DNA of 64,000 nucleotides, taken from the NCBI GenBank assembly GCA_022424905.1, contig JAKMGP010000029.1, forward strand, positions 1-64,000, given 5' to 3'. Below are positions 38,243 to 47,265 of the stretch, in pieces. Source of the DNA: Akkermansiaceae bacterium. GTDB taxonomy: Bacteria; Verrucomicrobiota; Verrucomicrobiia; Verrucomicrobiales; Akkermansiaceae. The number at the start of each line of letters is the position of its first letter. Position 1 is the stretch's first letter. Position numbers and translations under genes: made by a program. The notes under the pieces are model-generated. The model was not told where the DNA came from, ran no database searches, and saw only the letters and a list, made by a program, of their open reading frames with translations.

Positions 38243-39226
38243 ATGGATCCACAAGAGCTTCAAAACAAAATCTCCGACTCTAGTTCATGGGTCGGGGCAA
38301 TGCGCAGTGAGATGGGCCGCGTTCTCGTCGGGCAGACAAACCTAGTCAACAAACTTCTCATTGGACTTCTAAGCAATGGACACATTCTGCTCGAAGGTGT
38401 CCCCGGCTTGGCCAAAACTTTAGCCGTAAAAGCTCTTGCTGGCTCTCTTAGAGCGGAGTTCGCCCGTATCCAGTTTACACCAGACCTCCTCCCTGCCGAC
38501 CTTCTCGGCACCATGATCTATCACCCGGACCAAAAGACTTTTGCTCCGAAGCTTGGCCCAATCTTCGCTAATCTTATTTTGGCCGACGAGATCAACCGTG
38601 CCCCAGCAAAGGTTCAATCAGCCTTGCTCGAAGCGATGCAAGAACGACAAGTTACGATCGGAGACCAATCTTATGACCTCCCCAGTCCCTTTTTAGTTCT
38701 CGCCACACAGAATCCAATCGATCAAGAAGGAACGTACTCCCTTCCCGAAGCTCAGCTCGACCGCTTCCTTCTAAAAATCACCGTCGATTATCCAAGTCGG
38801 GAGGAAGAACTCGAAATCTTGGATCGAATGTCTTCTTCCGATGCGAACGAAGAAACTAGCGCAGTCACTACAACTGAGACAATCGCCGAAAACCGAAAAC
38901 TCATTGATCAAATTTATATCGATTCAGCCGTGCGAGGCTACATTGTCGACCTTGTTCAAGCCACCAGGACTCCCGGGAACTATGAAAGTTCACTTAAGAA
39001 TCTAATTATGGCGGGAGCTTCACCACGGGCCACTATTAACTTCGCTCGAGCCGCCCGCGCAAATGCCTTCCTCCAAGGTCGAGCGTTTGTCACCCCAGGC
39101 GACATAAAAGAACTTGCGCCAGAGATCCTTCGACATCGCATCCTACTTTCCTATGAGGCCGAAGCTGAAAATGTTACGACTGATCAGATAGTCGAACGTC
39201 TCATGAGTCGCGTTCCAGTCCCTTAA
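38243..39226 (+). CDS. MoxR-family AAA+ ATPase
   Basis: A 327-residue MoxR (RavA-related) chaperone-like ATPase. Walker A is GVPGLAKTLAVKAL (residues about 52-65), Walker B is LILADEINRAPAKVQSALLEAM, and the sensor motif ATQNPIDQEGTYSLPEAQLDRF is complete. MoxR proteins usually act with a DUF58/von Willebrand partner that is encoded next door, but none is visible here: the gene is followed by the convergent trp genes. The role (enzyme maturation, envelope stress) cannot be set from this window. Confidence 0.95.
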   Translation: MDPQELQNKISDSSSWVGAMRSEMGRVLVGQTNLVNKLLIGLLSNGHILLEGVPGLAKTLAVKALAGSLRAEFARIQFTPDLLPADLLGTMIYHPDQKTFAPKLGPIFANLILADEINRAPAKVQSALLEAMQERQVTIGDQSYDLPSPFLVLATQNPIDQEGTYSLPEAQLDRFLLKITVDYPSREEELEILDRMSSSDANEETSAVTTTETIAENRKLIDQIYIDSAVRGYIVDLVQATRTPGNYESSLKNLIMAGASPRATINFARAARANAFLQGRAFVTPGDIKELAPEILRHRILLSYEAEAENVTTDQIVERLMSRVPVP

Positions 39227-39241
39227 CTTCAGGACGATAAA

Positions 39242-39805
39242 TTAAAGATTTAGGAAATTTTGGAGAATCTGTTTACCAGAATCTGTCAGAATGGACTCTG
39301 GATGAAATTGCACTCCATGAACATTTAATTCCTTGTGCTTTAGCCCCATAATAATTCCGTCTTCAGTCCAAGCCGTGACCTCAAGACAATCAGGAAGACT
39401 TTCCTTCTTAACAATTAGGGAGTGATACCGTGTTGCTTCGAAAGGATTAGCCAGGCCTTTGAAAACACTATCGCCGTCATGATAAATCATAGAAGTCTTA
39501 CCATGCATCAGCTCTTTGGCGCGAACCACTTCACCACCATAAACTTGGCCGATAGACTGATGACCAAGACACACACCAAAAATCGGTATTTCTCCGCCGA
39601 AAGACTTAATCACCTCACATGAGATTCCAGCCTCATTTGGAGTGCAGGGGCCCGGTGAAACGCAAATTCGGGTCGGTCTCAAATCGCGCAACTCTTCTAC
39701 ACTCACAACATCATTCCTAAGAACTTTCAGCTCTACACCTAATTCTCCGAAATACTGGACAAGATTGTATGTGAACGAATCATAGTTATCAATTACGACT
39801 AACAT
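39242..39805 (-). CDS. trpG: Anthranilate synthase component II (glutamine amidotransferase)
   Basis: A class I glutamine amidotransferase of 187 aa. N-terminal [18 protein letters not shown], oxyanion region [13 protein letters not shown], catalytic Cys in [12 protein letters not shown], and the catalytic His in [13 protein letters not shown]. It supplies ammonia to TrpE; PabA function in folate synthesis is possible too, since the families overlap. It starts 12 bases after the trpE stop. Confidence 0.93.
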   Translation of the reverse strand: MLVVIDNYDSFTYNLVQYFGELGVELKVLRNDVVSVEELRDLRPTRICVSPGPCTPNEAGISCEVIKSFGGEIPIFGVCLGHQSIGQVYGGEVVRAKELMHGKTSMIYHDGDSVFKGLANPFEATRYHSLIVKKESLPDCLEVTAWTEDGIIMGLKHKELNVHGVQFHPESILTDSGKQILQNFLNL

Positions 39806-39817
39806 AACAAAAAAAGA

Positions 39818-41320
39818 TCAAGGTTTGATGAGAGTTTTAGCAAGTTCAACAGCCCGCATCATGGCCGCAGCTTTATTCACTGTCTCATTATATTCATAGG
39901 TAGGATCGCTATCCGCGACCACTCCTGCTCCAGCTTGGATATAGACCTTATCATCTTTCAAAACACAAGTTCGCAGAGCGATACAGGAGTCATGATTCCC
40001 ATCCCATCCGAAATAACCAACTGCGCCAGAGTAAGTCCCACGTTTGTTTTTTTCAAGCGAGTTGATGATCTGCATTGCCCTGATTTTTGGGGCCCCACTT
40101 ACGGTTCCAGCGGGGAAGGTGCTTCGTAAAACATCATATGATGAATGCTCTGGAGATAGTCGACCACTAACATTCGAGACGATATGCATCACATGACTGT
40201 AACGCTCGACAATCATCTGATCATCGACTCTCACTGTGCCAGTTTCGGATATTCGACCGACATCATTACGAGCAAGATCAATCAACATGACATGCTCCGC
40301 ACACTCTTTTTCGTCGGCCAAAAGATCATCAGCCAAGGCATCATCCTCTTCGGGAGTTTTACCCCTCCATCGAGTCCCTGCTATGGGGCGAATATCGATA
40401 CGACCATCAACTGACCGAACGTGAACCTCCGGAGAACTTCCAACTAAGGAAAACTCTGGTGTCTCATACACGAACATATACGGAGAGGGATTAATGTGCC
40501 GAAGCGCTCGATATAAATCGATATTACAACCCTCGAAATCTGCCTCAAAACGCTGACTTAGCACGACCTGAAAGGCATCTCCAGCTGCAATGTAATCCTT
40601 TGCCTTGAGAACCATCTCTTCATACTCAGTCTGAGTCGTATTACTGCGTGGAGCAGGCGCCTTGACATCGGCCAAACCATTGAGCGGAGAGACATGAAGA
40701 GGCCGATCCAACATTCCAATCACCGCTCCAATCCTACCAACGGCGAGTGCATAAGCCTCATCAGGCGAGGACGCTTCATCAAGCATCGCGTTTGCCACAA
40801 CTAGAAGTCGGCGCAACTTATGATCAAAAACAACGAGAGTATCAGCTAGGAAGAAAATGGACTCTGGGAGTTTCAGATCATCCTCGGGGCATTTGGAAAT
40901 TGTCGGCTCAAATTGCTGGGCTGCATCGTAACCAACATACCCAACCGCGCCTCCAAAGAATGGCGGAGCGTCACCGTGGGTTACCGGTTTGTAACCGGCC
41001 ATTAATCGCTGAACTTCATCAAGCACGTCTCCCTCACGATTTCTTGTTTCGACGTCCCCTCCTCTCTCGATAGTGACCTCATTACCGCGCGATGTGAAAA
41101 TCCAACGCGGTTGACTTCCCACAATGGACCATCGACCACTCGCATCGGTGCTTTCGGCGCTCTCAAAGAGAAAGGCATTCTTGCCATCACGAAGCTTTAA
41201 AAAGGCAGAGACCGGGGTCTCAAAGTCGGCAGCAAGCTGAGCATAAACAGGCACGACATTTCCAGCCTGCGCTAACTCAACAAACTCCTCGGCACTGGGC
41301 TTGACTGGAACCTGATTCAC
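39818..41320 (-). CDS. trpE: Anthranilate synthase component I
   Basis: The chorismate-binding subunit, 500 aa, which makes anthranilate from chorismate. The chorismate-binding domain is complete: QVVLSQRFEADF, PSPYMFVYETPEFSLVGSSP (in two parts around residue 285), RPIAGTRWRGKTPEED, LIDLARNDVGRI, and TFPAGTVSGAPKIRAM. The N-terminal domain has LLFESAES-type feedback residues (FLFESAE and SIVGSQPRWIF). PabB is less likely given the length. trpG follows directly. No trp attenuator is seen upstream. Confidence 0.93.
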   Translation of the reverse strand: MNQVPVKPSAEEFVELAQAGNVVPVYAQLAADFETPVSAFLKLRDGKNAFLFESAESTDASGRWSIVGSQPRWIFTSRGNEVTIERGGDVETRNREGDVLDEVQRLMAGYKPVTHGDAPPFFGGAVGYVGYDAAQQFEPTISKCPEDDLKLPESIFFLADTLVVFDHKLRRLLVVANAMLDEASSPDEAYALAVGRIGAVIGMLDRPLHVSPLNGLADVKAPAPRSNTTQTEYEEMVLKAKDYIAAGDAFQVVLSQRFEADFEGCNIDLYRALRHINPSPYMFVYETPEFSLVGSSPEVHVRSVDGRIDIRPIAGTRWRGKTPEEDDALADDLLADEKECAEHVMLIDLARNDVGRISETGTVRVDDQMIVERYSHVMHIVSNVSGRLSPEHSSYDVLRSTFPAGTVSGAPKIRAMQIINSLEKNKRGTYSGAVGYFGWDGNHDSCIALRTCVLKDDKVYIQAGAGVVADSDPTYEYNETVNKAAAMMRAVELAKTLIKP

Positions 41321-41365
41321 GCGGGCGCTAGTCTGGCAACGATACCACGAAGAGCAACGTGAAAT

Positions 41366-42181
41366 TCATCGAGGATCAAAGAGGTCCCCATAAAACGCAG
41401 GGTCTATCGCTTCGTCAATCGTCTGCCAGGGTGTCACCTCATTTTGAGAAGCGACACATATTTCAAGTTCCTCGCCGACGATTCGCTCGCGAACCACCTC
41501 AACGGCTTTCATCGGACAATTGCAGTCACTACTTAAATGCCCCAGTATCAACCGTTTCAAGCCGTTTGGAACAAGCTCAGCTATGAGATCCGCCGCTTGT
41601 TCATTCGACAAATGCCCATGCTGAGAAGAAATCCGCTGCTTCGTGCTAAATGGCCGCTTTTGGTCAGCCTCCAACATTTGCCACTCATAATTCGCTTCGA
41701 GAACTAAGCCCTGAACGCCCTTCAAGGCCTGGGTGACTTGACTATCAACATGCCCCAAATCGGTCGCTACTCCAACGCTATGTTCCCCTCTAGCAATTAC
41801 ATAGCCCACCGGCTCAACAGCGTCATGAGGCAACGGAAAGGTTGTAAAATCAAAGCCCTTCCAGCTGAACTTCTGTCCACTTTCAAAGACAATCCACTCT
41901 ACCGATTCTCTAAGCCCCTCCTTTACCACTCGACTGGTCATAATAGAGGCTAAAATCGGCACCGGACACTTCCGAAGAAAAACATCCAACCCCCGAACAT
42001 GGTCACCATGCTCATGAGTCAGCAAAATCCCGCTTATTTGTTCAGGAGCTACATGCAATCGTTCCAAGCGAAGATTAAGCTGCTTGGCGCTCAATCCAGC
42101 ATCAACAAGGAGATATTCTCCATCGCACTCGACGATAGTGGAATTTCCTCCACTGCCACTGCCTAAAACTGCAAATCGCAT
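41366..42181 (-). CDS. Metallo-beta-lactamase-fold hydrolase, YycJ/WalJ-like
   Basis: A 271-residue MBL-fold protein. The N-terminal FAVLGSGSGGNSTIVE, metal-binding THEHGDHVRGLD (HxHxDH) and LEANYEWQML match the YycJ group. A second His motif SSQHGHLSNEQAADL and the C-terminal LGHLSSDCN complete the metal site. Relatives are proposed to act in DNA repair or cell-wall homeostasis; a nuclease or phosphodiesterase role is likely. The tRNA-Leu gene lies 120 bases upstream on the other strand. Confidence 0.9.
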   Translation of the reverse strand: MRFAVLGSGSGGNSTIVECDGEYLLVDAGLSAKQLNLRLERLHVAPEQISGILLTHEHGDHVRGLDVFLRKCPVPILASIMTSRVVKEGLRESVEWIVFESGQKFSWKGFDFTTFPLPHDAVEPVGYVIARGEHSVGVATDLGHVDSQVTQALKGVQGLVLEANYEWQMLEADQKRPFSTKQRISSQHGHLSNEQAADLIAELVPNGLKRLILGHLSSDCNCPMKAVEVVRERIVGEELEICVASQNEVTPWQTIDEAIDPAFYGDLFDPR

Positions 42182-42302
42182 CGAAGTGCAGCATGACTAG
42201 GAGAACTGGAATCTGCAATTCAAACGACTTATCTACCGCTATAAATTTGCCTGAGAGAACCTCTTGCATATGTCTTTCGATTCTTTAGAGTTTCCCCGCA
42301 AG

Positions 42303-42384
42303 GCCGGGATGGTGGAATTGGTAGACACGCGTGATTTAGGATCACGTGCCCTTGGGCGTGCAGGTTCGACCCCTGTTCCCGGTA
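42303..42384 (+). tRNA. tRNA-Leu, anticodon UAG
   Basis: A class II tRNA with acceptor stem GCCGGGA/TCCCGGT (one G-T first pair), D-arm TGGTAGAC, anticodon loop TTTAGGA with anticodon UAG, long variable arm, and GGTTCGACCCC T-arm. The 3' CCA is not encoded (CTT follows the discriminator A), unlike the other tRNA-Leu at 83-169, where it is. Confidence 0.95.
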
Positions 42385-42639
42385 CTTTCAATTGATCAGT
42401 CATAAAAAACAAGGTCTGGTGTGAGCTCTCGGTCCTCAAAGGGCGTGCTTGCCTAATATCGCTTGAGGTAATTGCTAACCCATTGGAATGGTTACTTTGA
42501 AGCCTTTTAAAAGTGAGTTCATAGGATGATACCACACCGTTTAGAATGACCCTCAATTTAGGGATCATTAAAGAACAACAAGCCCTACTTAAAGAAGAGA
42601 ATCTTCGACAAAGTGGCTCCAAATCGATAACTAAGGGTA

Positions 42640-43638
42640 ATGAGAATACTTTCCATCTCGGCTCTCACATTTTCGCTCGCTTTAGCTCAGCAACAACCCT
42701 TCCCAACTGCAGGAACAGTGGAAAGATTAGATCCAGCACTCGATCAATTAATCGCCCCACACACCAGAATCGAAGTCATCGCTTCTGGTTTCACTTGGTC
42801 AGAGGGCCCTGTTTGGGATAAGAAAAATAATCGCCTCCTCTTTTCTGATGTTCCGGAAAACACAGTCTACCAATGGAATCTAAAAGATGGTGTCTCCGTC
42901 TTTTTAAAACCATCAGGATTCACAGGCCCAAGCAGATATAGCGGCGAACCTGGATCAAATGGACTGGCATACAATAATAACGGCCAGCTTTTGTTTTGTG
43001 AACACGGAGACCGCCGTGTTTCGATGATTACGGAAGGAAACAGTGGCAAAATCACACTCGCCGACAAATTTAAAGGGATGCGATTCAATTCGCCAAACGA
43101 TCTTTGCGTTCACTCATCCGGCCTCATCTTTTTTACAGATCCTCCTTATGGACTTCCTCTCAAAGAAAAAGACCCCACCCGTGAAATTGACGCCTTTGGG
43201 GTCTACCGCATTGCTCTAGACGGCTCCATCACAATGGTCATTCCTGATCTCAAGCGTCCGAACGGAGTCACTCTCTCCAACGATGGTAAGATCCTCTACA
43301 TTGCCCAATCACATGGCGAAGAGGCCTGGATAATGTCCTACCCAGTCAACAAAAACGGAGACGTTGGTAAAGGAACTCTCCTCTACGACGCCACCGAACT
43401 CGCCAAGACTGACAAGGGATTACCCGACGGGCTTAAGACCGATACAAAGGGGAACATTTGGTGCACCGGTCCAGGTGGAGTCCTTGTCATAAACCCTAAA
43501 GGCAAGCTCCTTGGTCGCATCCTTACTGGGCACCGCACTGCAAATTGCGCTTGGGGCGAAGATGGGTCCACCCTTTATATGACAGCCGATTACTATATCA
43601 TGCGGATTCAAACTCTCACAAAAGGCACCGGCTTTTGA
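42640..43638 (+). CDS. Exported SMP-30/gluconolactonase-family lactonase
   Basis: A 332-residue beta-propeller of the SMP-30/gluconolactonase/LRE-like family with an N-terminal signal (MRILSISALTFSLALAQQ). Characteristic segments are GFTWSEGPVWDKKNNRLLFSD near residue 52, the metal-site FNSPNDLCVHSSGLIFFTDP near residue 148, and RPNGVTLSNDGK near residue 206. It would hydrolyse sugar lactones in the periplasm. The FadR-type regulator starts five bases after its stop, so the two likely form an operon with local control. Confidence 0.92.
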   Translation: MRILSISALTFSLALAQQQPFPTAGTVERLDPALDQLIAPHTRIEVIASGFTWSEGPVWDKKNNRLLFSDVPENTVYQWNLKDGVSVFLKPSGFTGPSRYSGEPGSNGLAYNNNGQLLFCEHGDRRVSMITEGNSGKITLADKFKGMRFNSPNDLCVHSSGLIFFTDPPYGLPLKEKDPTREIDAFGVYRIALDGSITMVIPDLKRPNGVTLSNDGKILYIAQSHGEEAWIMSYPVNKNGDVGKGTLLYDATELAKTDKGLPDGLKTDTKGNIWCTGPGGVLVINPKGKLLGRILTGHRTANCAWGEDGSTLYMTADYYIMRIQTLTKGTGF

Positions 43639-43643
43639 AAATC

Positions 43644-44321
43644 ATGGCCCAACGAAGTTCAAATATCATTAAAGCTCTCGAGCAGGAGATCATGAATGGC
43701 AAGCTTACTACAGGGGAGCGCCTTCCCTCTGAAGAAAAGCTTTGCGATCGATTCGGTGCCAGCCGCACCGTCATACGAGAAGCAATTCAGCAACTTAGAG
43801 GCCGTGGACTCCTGAGAACACTCAAGGGATCGGGCTCCTATATCGCTAACCCAAGCCTCGAAACCCTTGCAGGTGCGATTGAAACCTATTCCGTCCTCAC
43901 AACCGACGACGCCTACCTGCAATTAATGGACCTCCGAATCCTCCTTGAAACTGAATGCGCCCGTCTCGCCTCTATTCATTCATCGGAAAGATTTATCGCG
44001 ATTATGAAAAAAGCGATCGATAAGATGCAAGACTCATGTGGTGACCGAAAGCGCTTTAGCGAGGCTGATATCGCCTTCCATCTTGCCATCGCCGCTGGAT
44101 CAAAACACAGCCTCTACGCCACTGTCCTGAGCGCGCTTGAAAAACGATCCATTGAATACGCCAACCTCAATCGAGGTGACAACGAGTGGTATCTAAATGT
44201 AATCAACACCCACCAAAAGATTTTCGATGCTATTGCTAAGGGAAAGGCCGAAGAAGCCGCGGCAGCCATGAAGCGCCACCTAATTCTTTCTCGCCGCCAC
44301 TACGTGGATCTGGATCGGTAA
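43644..44321 (+). CDS. FadR/GntR-family transcriptional regulator
   Basis: A 225-residue regulator: a GntR winged helix (LPSEEKLCDRFGASRTVIREA, in two parts at residues about 27-48) followed by the all-helical FCD ligand domain (about residues 85-220), with the metal-binding Asp/His pattern (LMDLRILLETECARLA, DIAFHLAIAAGS, NTHQKIFDAIAKG, MKRHLILSRR). FCD regulators sense organic acids, consistent with its position after the gluconolactonase-like gene. The frame is open to 43545, but the ATG at 43644 starts the family and does not overlap the upstream stop. Confidence 0.92.
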   Translation: MAQRSSNIIKALEQEIMNGKLTTGERLPSEEKLCDRFGASRTVIREAIQQLRGRGLLRTLKGSGSYIANPSLETLAGAIETYSVLTTDDAYLQLMDLRILLETECARLASIHSSERFIAIMKKAIDKMQDSCGDRKRFSEADIAFHLAIAAGSKHSLYATVLSALEKRSIEYANLNRGDNEWYLNVINTHQKIFDAIAKGKAEEAAAAMKRHLILSRRHYVDLDR

Positions 44322-44382
44322 TGTTTTCCTTATGCAAAATACTCTCGCAATCCCGAATTCAAATTCTCAAAGCTAAGTCCGA

Positions 44383-44469
44383 ATGCAACGTGATATTCTC
44401 AACATAATCACTCTTGCAGTCACTGCCCTCTTCAGCTCTTGCAGTGCCTTTACTTACAATCTTTTTTAG
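44383..44469 (+). CDS. Candidate 28-residue mini-lipoprotein
   Basis: An ATG-initiated frame in the gap after the regulator gene encodes 28 residues, MQRDILNIITLAVTALFSSC followed by a short tail (SAFTYNLF). A hydrophobic stretch ends in a lipobox-like LFSSC, resembling entericidin-type tiny lipoproteins. No clear Shine-Dalgarno is seen and the frame overlaps the possible longer start of the nitroreductase gene, so it may be chance. Confidence 0.25.
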   Translation: MQRDILNIITLAVTALFSSCSAFTYNLF

Positions 44470-45139
44470 CGACATTTTGGAAATATCTAAAGCTCCTCTA
44501 AACTTTTGGGAGATTCCCGAAAGCGAGATGAAAAGGCGCGCCCAAATCTTTAGCTCTCATTTGATTCAAAGGCGCAGTGTGCGAGATTTCTCGGAACGCC
44601 CCATCCCTAAAGGGGTCCTTGAGGCCTGCCTCGAAAGCGCTGTTACAGCTCCAAACGGGGCCAACCTCCAGCCATGGCATTTCTCGGTTATTCGAGATTC
44701 AAAAATCAAGAAGGCGATTCGCGAAGCTGCTGAAGAAGAGGAAAAGAAATTTTACAATTCCCGGGCGCCTAACGAATGGCTCGATTCACTGGCTCCAATT
44801 GGAACAAATGCCAAAAAGCCCTTTCTTGAAACTGCTCCTGCTCTCGTCGCGATCTTCCAAAAGTCTGAAATTACTTCCCCAGATGGAACAGTTTCTCGGA
44901 CCTATTATTCTAAAGAGTCGGTGGGGATTTCGACTGGCTTCCTAATTTCGTCCCTCCATCACGCTGGATTAGCAACTTTAACCCACACGCCAAGTCCAAT
45001 GAAATTCCTCAATGAGATTCTTGCTCGTCCGCTATCAGAAAAGCCATTTCTTTTACTTGTCGTAGGATTTCCTGCGCCAGACTGTCACGTTCCAAATATT
45101 CACCGACTCCCGACCGAAAAAATGGTCGAATTTCACTGA
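44414..45139 (+). CDS. Nitroreductase-family FMN oxidoreductase
   Basis: A nitroreductase-fold FMN-dependent enzyme, up to 241 aa. Core motifs are RRSVRDFSERPIPKGVLE (FMN phosphate-binding), APNGANLQPWHFSVIRD, and the C-terminal GISTGFLISSLHHAGLATLTH. The group that starts with a conserved segment like PLNFWEIPESEMKRRAQIF is usually annotated as nitroreductase or iodotyrosine deiodinase-like. The N-terminus is uncertain: TTG at 44414 or TTG at 44477, the latter placing the start near the conserved segment. Neither has a strong Shine-Dalgarno. The substrate is unknown. Confidence 0.88.
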   Translation: MQSLPSSALAVPLLTIFFSDILEISKAPLNFWEIPESEMKRRAQIFSSHLIQRRSVRDFSERPIPKGVLEACLESAVTAPNGANLQPWHFSVIRDSKIKKAIREAAEEEEKKFYNSRAPNEWLDSLAPIGTNAKKPFLETAPALVAIFQKSEITSPDGTVSRTYYSKESVGISTGFLISSLHHAGLATLTHTPSPMKFLNEILARPLSEKPFLLLVVGFPAPDCHVPNIHRLPTEKMVEFH

Positions 45140-45169
45140 CTCAAAAACTAAATAAGATTAATAAAAAGG

Positions 45170-45185
45170 TGGCACATGCCTTGCT
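45170..45185 (+). promoter_or_regulatory. Consensus sigma-54 promoter upstream of glnB
   Basis: TGGCACATGCCTTGCT matches the -24/-12 consensus TGGCAC-N5-TTGCT: GG at 45171-45172 and GC at 45183-45184 are ten bases apart. The expected transcription start near 45196 precedes the glnB ATG by about 23 bases. It suits nitrogen-regulated expression through RpoN encoded at 20948. No enhancer site or NtrC gene is recognised in the window. Confidence 0.82.
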
Positions 45186-45203
45186 ACTCTCTTTTCAACG
45201 TAA

Positions 45204-45566
<363 letters not shown>

Positions 45567-45595
45567 CTTCAGATCTCCCCCTTCCAAAGAGCATA

Positions 45596-45628
45596 AGGCC
45601 GCCCTTTGCAAAGATGGGTGGCCTTTTT
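45596..45628 (+). terminator. Rho-independent terminator after glnB
   Basis: Nine-base stem AGGCCGCCC pairs with GGGTGGCCT (one G-T pair) around an 11-base loop, followed by five T. It lies about 30 bases after the glnB stop, so the PII gene appears monocistronic. Confidence 0.85.
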
Positions 45629-45761
45629 CTAGATGTATTTCGTCAGAAGACGTCTCCAATTGAATTCACCCTTGGTTGTAAGTAAGGATTTCAAGGATCT
45701 GCGCGATCGCGACCGTCACCTAAGTCCACCTCAATTGGGGGAGCAGATAGGTCGAGCTAGG

Positions 45762-45992
45762 CTAGCTCAAATCTTCCGCCGTAACACTCCGCTGCTCCCT
45801 AGTTCCAAGCTCCACCGCCTGGTCAACAACTCTAGAGGGATCGGAGTCAAATCGGTATCCATGGCAATTGGGACAAATTACCACCTCGGTAGTCACGATT
45901 GAATCACAACCCTCACAAACCTTATAGGCAACAGGATTGTTAGCGATCTCCCTCGCCTTTGCGAGACGATCTTGCTGAGCCGGTTCGGACAT
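45762..45992 (-). CDS. Small zinc-ribbon protein
   Basis: A 76-residue protein with two CxxC pairs, CEGC at residues about 26-29 and CPNC near residue 40, making a likely zinc ribbon. The remainder is charged and probably helical at both ends. The function is unknown; small zinc-ribbon proteins of this kind often bind nucleic acid or partner proteins. It lies downstream of rpsT on the same strand but is separated from it by a strong terminator. Confidence 0.72.
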   Translation of the reverse strand: MSEPAQQDRLAKAREIANNPVAYKVCEGCDSIVTTEVVICPNCHGYRFDSDPSRVVDQAVELGTREQRSVTAEDLS

Positions 45993-46008
45993 GACCTAAA
46001 GAAAGGGT

Positions 46009-46046
46009 AAAAAAAGAGAGGCCACGAGGAAAAATCCTCGTGGCCT
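46009..46046 (-). terminator. Rho-independent terminator after rpsT
   Basis: A perfect 12-base inverted repeat (46019-46030 and 46035-46046, AGGCCACGAGGA with TCCTCGTGGCCT) with a four-base loop is followed on the minus strand by a T-rich tract (CTCTTTTTTT). It sits about 30 bases after the rpsT stop. Confidence 0.92.
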
Positions 46047-46076
46047 ACGAAAATCTATCGAAACAAAAGCACAAGC

Positions 46077-46337
46077 CTAGGCAGGCTTAATTGCCTTGTT
46101 CGTACGGCTCTTAAGGTTCGCAGCCTTGTTTTTCTGGAAAATATTCCTCTTGGTCGCCTTATCTACAGCCTTAGTAAACTCCTGAAAAGTCTTTCGTGCT
46201 TCATCTGAGTTACCTTCACCAGCAGCGCTTACCGCCTTCTTCTGAAGGGTCTTAATGCGGCTCTTGGTGGCACGATTTCTTTCTGTTCGCTTTGCAATTT
46301 GACGAACTCTTTTTTCTGCAGACTTAGTATTGGCCAT
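46077..46337 (-). CDS. rpsT: 30S ribosomal protein S20
   Basis: S20 binds 16S rRNA in the small subunit. The N-terminus MANTKSAEKRVRQIAKRTER and the basic helices RNRATKSRIKTLQKKA match the family. The C-terminus NIFQKNKAANLKSRTNKAIK is also typical. Length 86 aa is normal. A sigma-70-like promoter precedes it and a strong terminator follows, so it is monocistronic, as usual. Confidence 0.97.
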   Translation of the reverse strand: MANTKSAEKRVRQIAKRTERNRATKSRIKTLQKKAVSAAGEGNSDEARKTFQEFTKAVDKATKRNIFQKNKAANLKSRTNKAIKPA

Positions 46338-46364
46338 AGGAAGATTCCCCTCGGGAGAAGCGGC

Positions 46365-46392
46365 AAAGTATGGATTTTGAACCAGGTGTCAA
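46365..46392 (-). promoter_or_regulatory. Sigma-70-like promoter of rpsT
   Basis: On the minus strand a consensus -35 TTGACA (46387-46392) and -10 TACTTT (46365-46370) are separated by 16 bases. The rpsT ATG begins 28 bases after the -10. The GAGGGG before the ATG is the likely ribosome site. Confidence 0.6.
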
Positions 46393-46450
46393 GGTTCAGT
46401 ATACGGAAATTTCAATAGCACCGGCCCTTTTCTTATGGGAGACTCAAACC

Positions 46451-47254
46451 ATGCAGATGATCTTCCTTGCGCTCCTTGGCTTTTGCGTCCTGGTTGCATC
46501 GGCCCAGGACAAACCCGAAATCCCCGATGATTTGCTCGATACTGAGCATTTCCGAAACGACAGCGCTCTTAACGAATTTACCGTCCCTTTGATCTCTAAG
46601 GTTTTCAATGAACTAGAGAAAGTTTCACCCCTTTCCTACGACCCTGACCATTATAAAAACTACGGGCGGACCCCCATCGACAGGTCCCGTATCGCGTTAA
46701 GGCTAGGAACTTTGATTGCGGATGGTTTTATCGCAGTTCAAACCGGCAATTCGGAGGATGTTCCTAAAATAGCCGCGCATATCTCCCGCTATTCCAAGGC
46801 GCTTGGTGCCGGCGACAAAATCAAGGTCCACGCCGCCGAACTACTTGAACACGCTAAAGCGAAGGACCTTCCTAAATTGAAACAGGCACTCGCCTCCACC
46901 CAGCGTGATGTCGAGCGTGAGCTTGCCGGGCTACGAGATCCGGACCTCTCCCACCTGATCTCCCTTGGTGGTTGGTTGGAAGCCCTCGATTCAGCAGCAA
47001 CCGCCGTTAATAAAAAATACACTCCCGAACGTGCTCTAACACTCTTTCGCGAAGACGTTGCAGACTACTACGCCGAATCTATTGGCTCTCTCCACCCGGA
47101 CATTAGCCGGCGCCCACATTTAATCAAAATGAGAGAGCTTCTTCAGGGACTCCGTAACGCGATGGTTTTGGCAGAGAACTCCAAACCTTCGGCCGTTCAG
47201 GTCAAAGAGGTGACGATCGTTTCCTCACAACTTGTTGAAATAGCCCGACGTTAA
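46451..47254 (+). CDS. Exported helical hypothetical protein
   Basis: From the ATG at 46451 the protein has 267 residues and a signal peptide (MQMIFLALLGFCVLVASAQD; cleavage after ASA). The frame is open further upstream, but those 27 codons are not signal-like and overlap the rpsT promoter. The mature part is rich in helices with Leu/Ala/Arg patterns (SRIALRLGTLIADGFIAVQT at about residue 76, then KVHAAELLEHAKAKDL). No domain is recognised. The next gene begins 11 bases after the stop, so it may be co-transcribed with the dehydrogenase-YgfZ fusion. Confidence 0.72.
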   Translation: MQMIFLALLGFCVLVASAQDKPEIPDDLLDTEHFRNDSALNEFTVPLISKVFNELEKVSPLSYDPDHYKNYGRTPIDRSRIALRLGTLIADGFIAVQTGNSEDVPKIAAHISRYSKALGAGDKIKVHAAELLEHAKAKDLPKLKQALASTQRDVERELAGLRDPDLSHLISLGGWLEALDSAATAVNKKYTPERALTLFREDVADYYAESIGSLHPDISRRPHLIKMRELLQGLRNAMVLAENSKPSAVQVKEVTIVSSQLVEIARR

Positions 47255-47265
47255 ACATCATCACT

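Noticed and set aside
42385..42639. Regulatory RNA or tRNA-like element between tRNA-Leu and the lactonase gene
   Set aside because: Only a short imperfect inverted repeat (AATGACCCT / AGGGATCATT with a bulge) is present, with no T-run or conserved motif.
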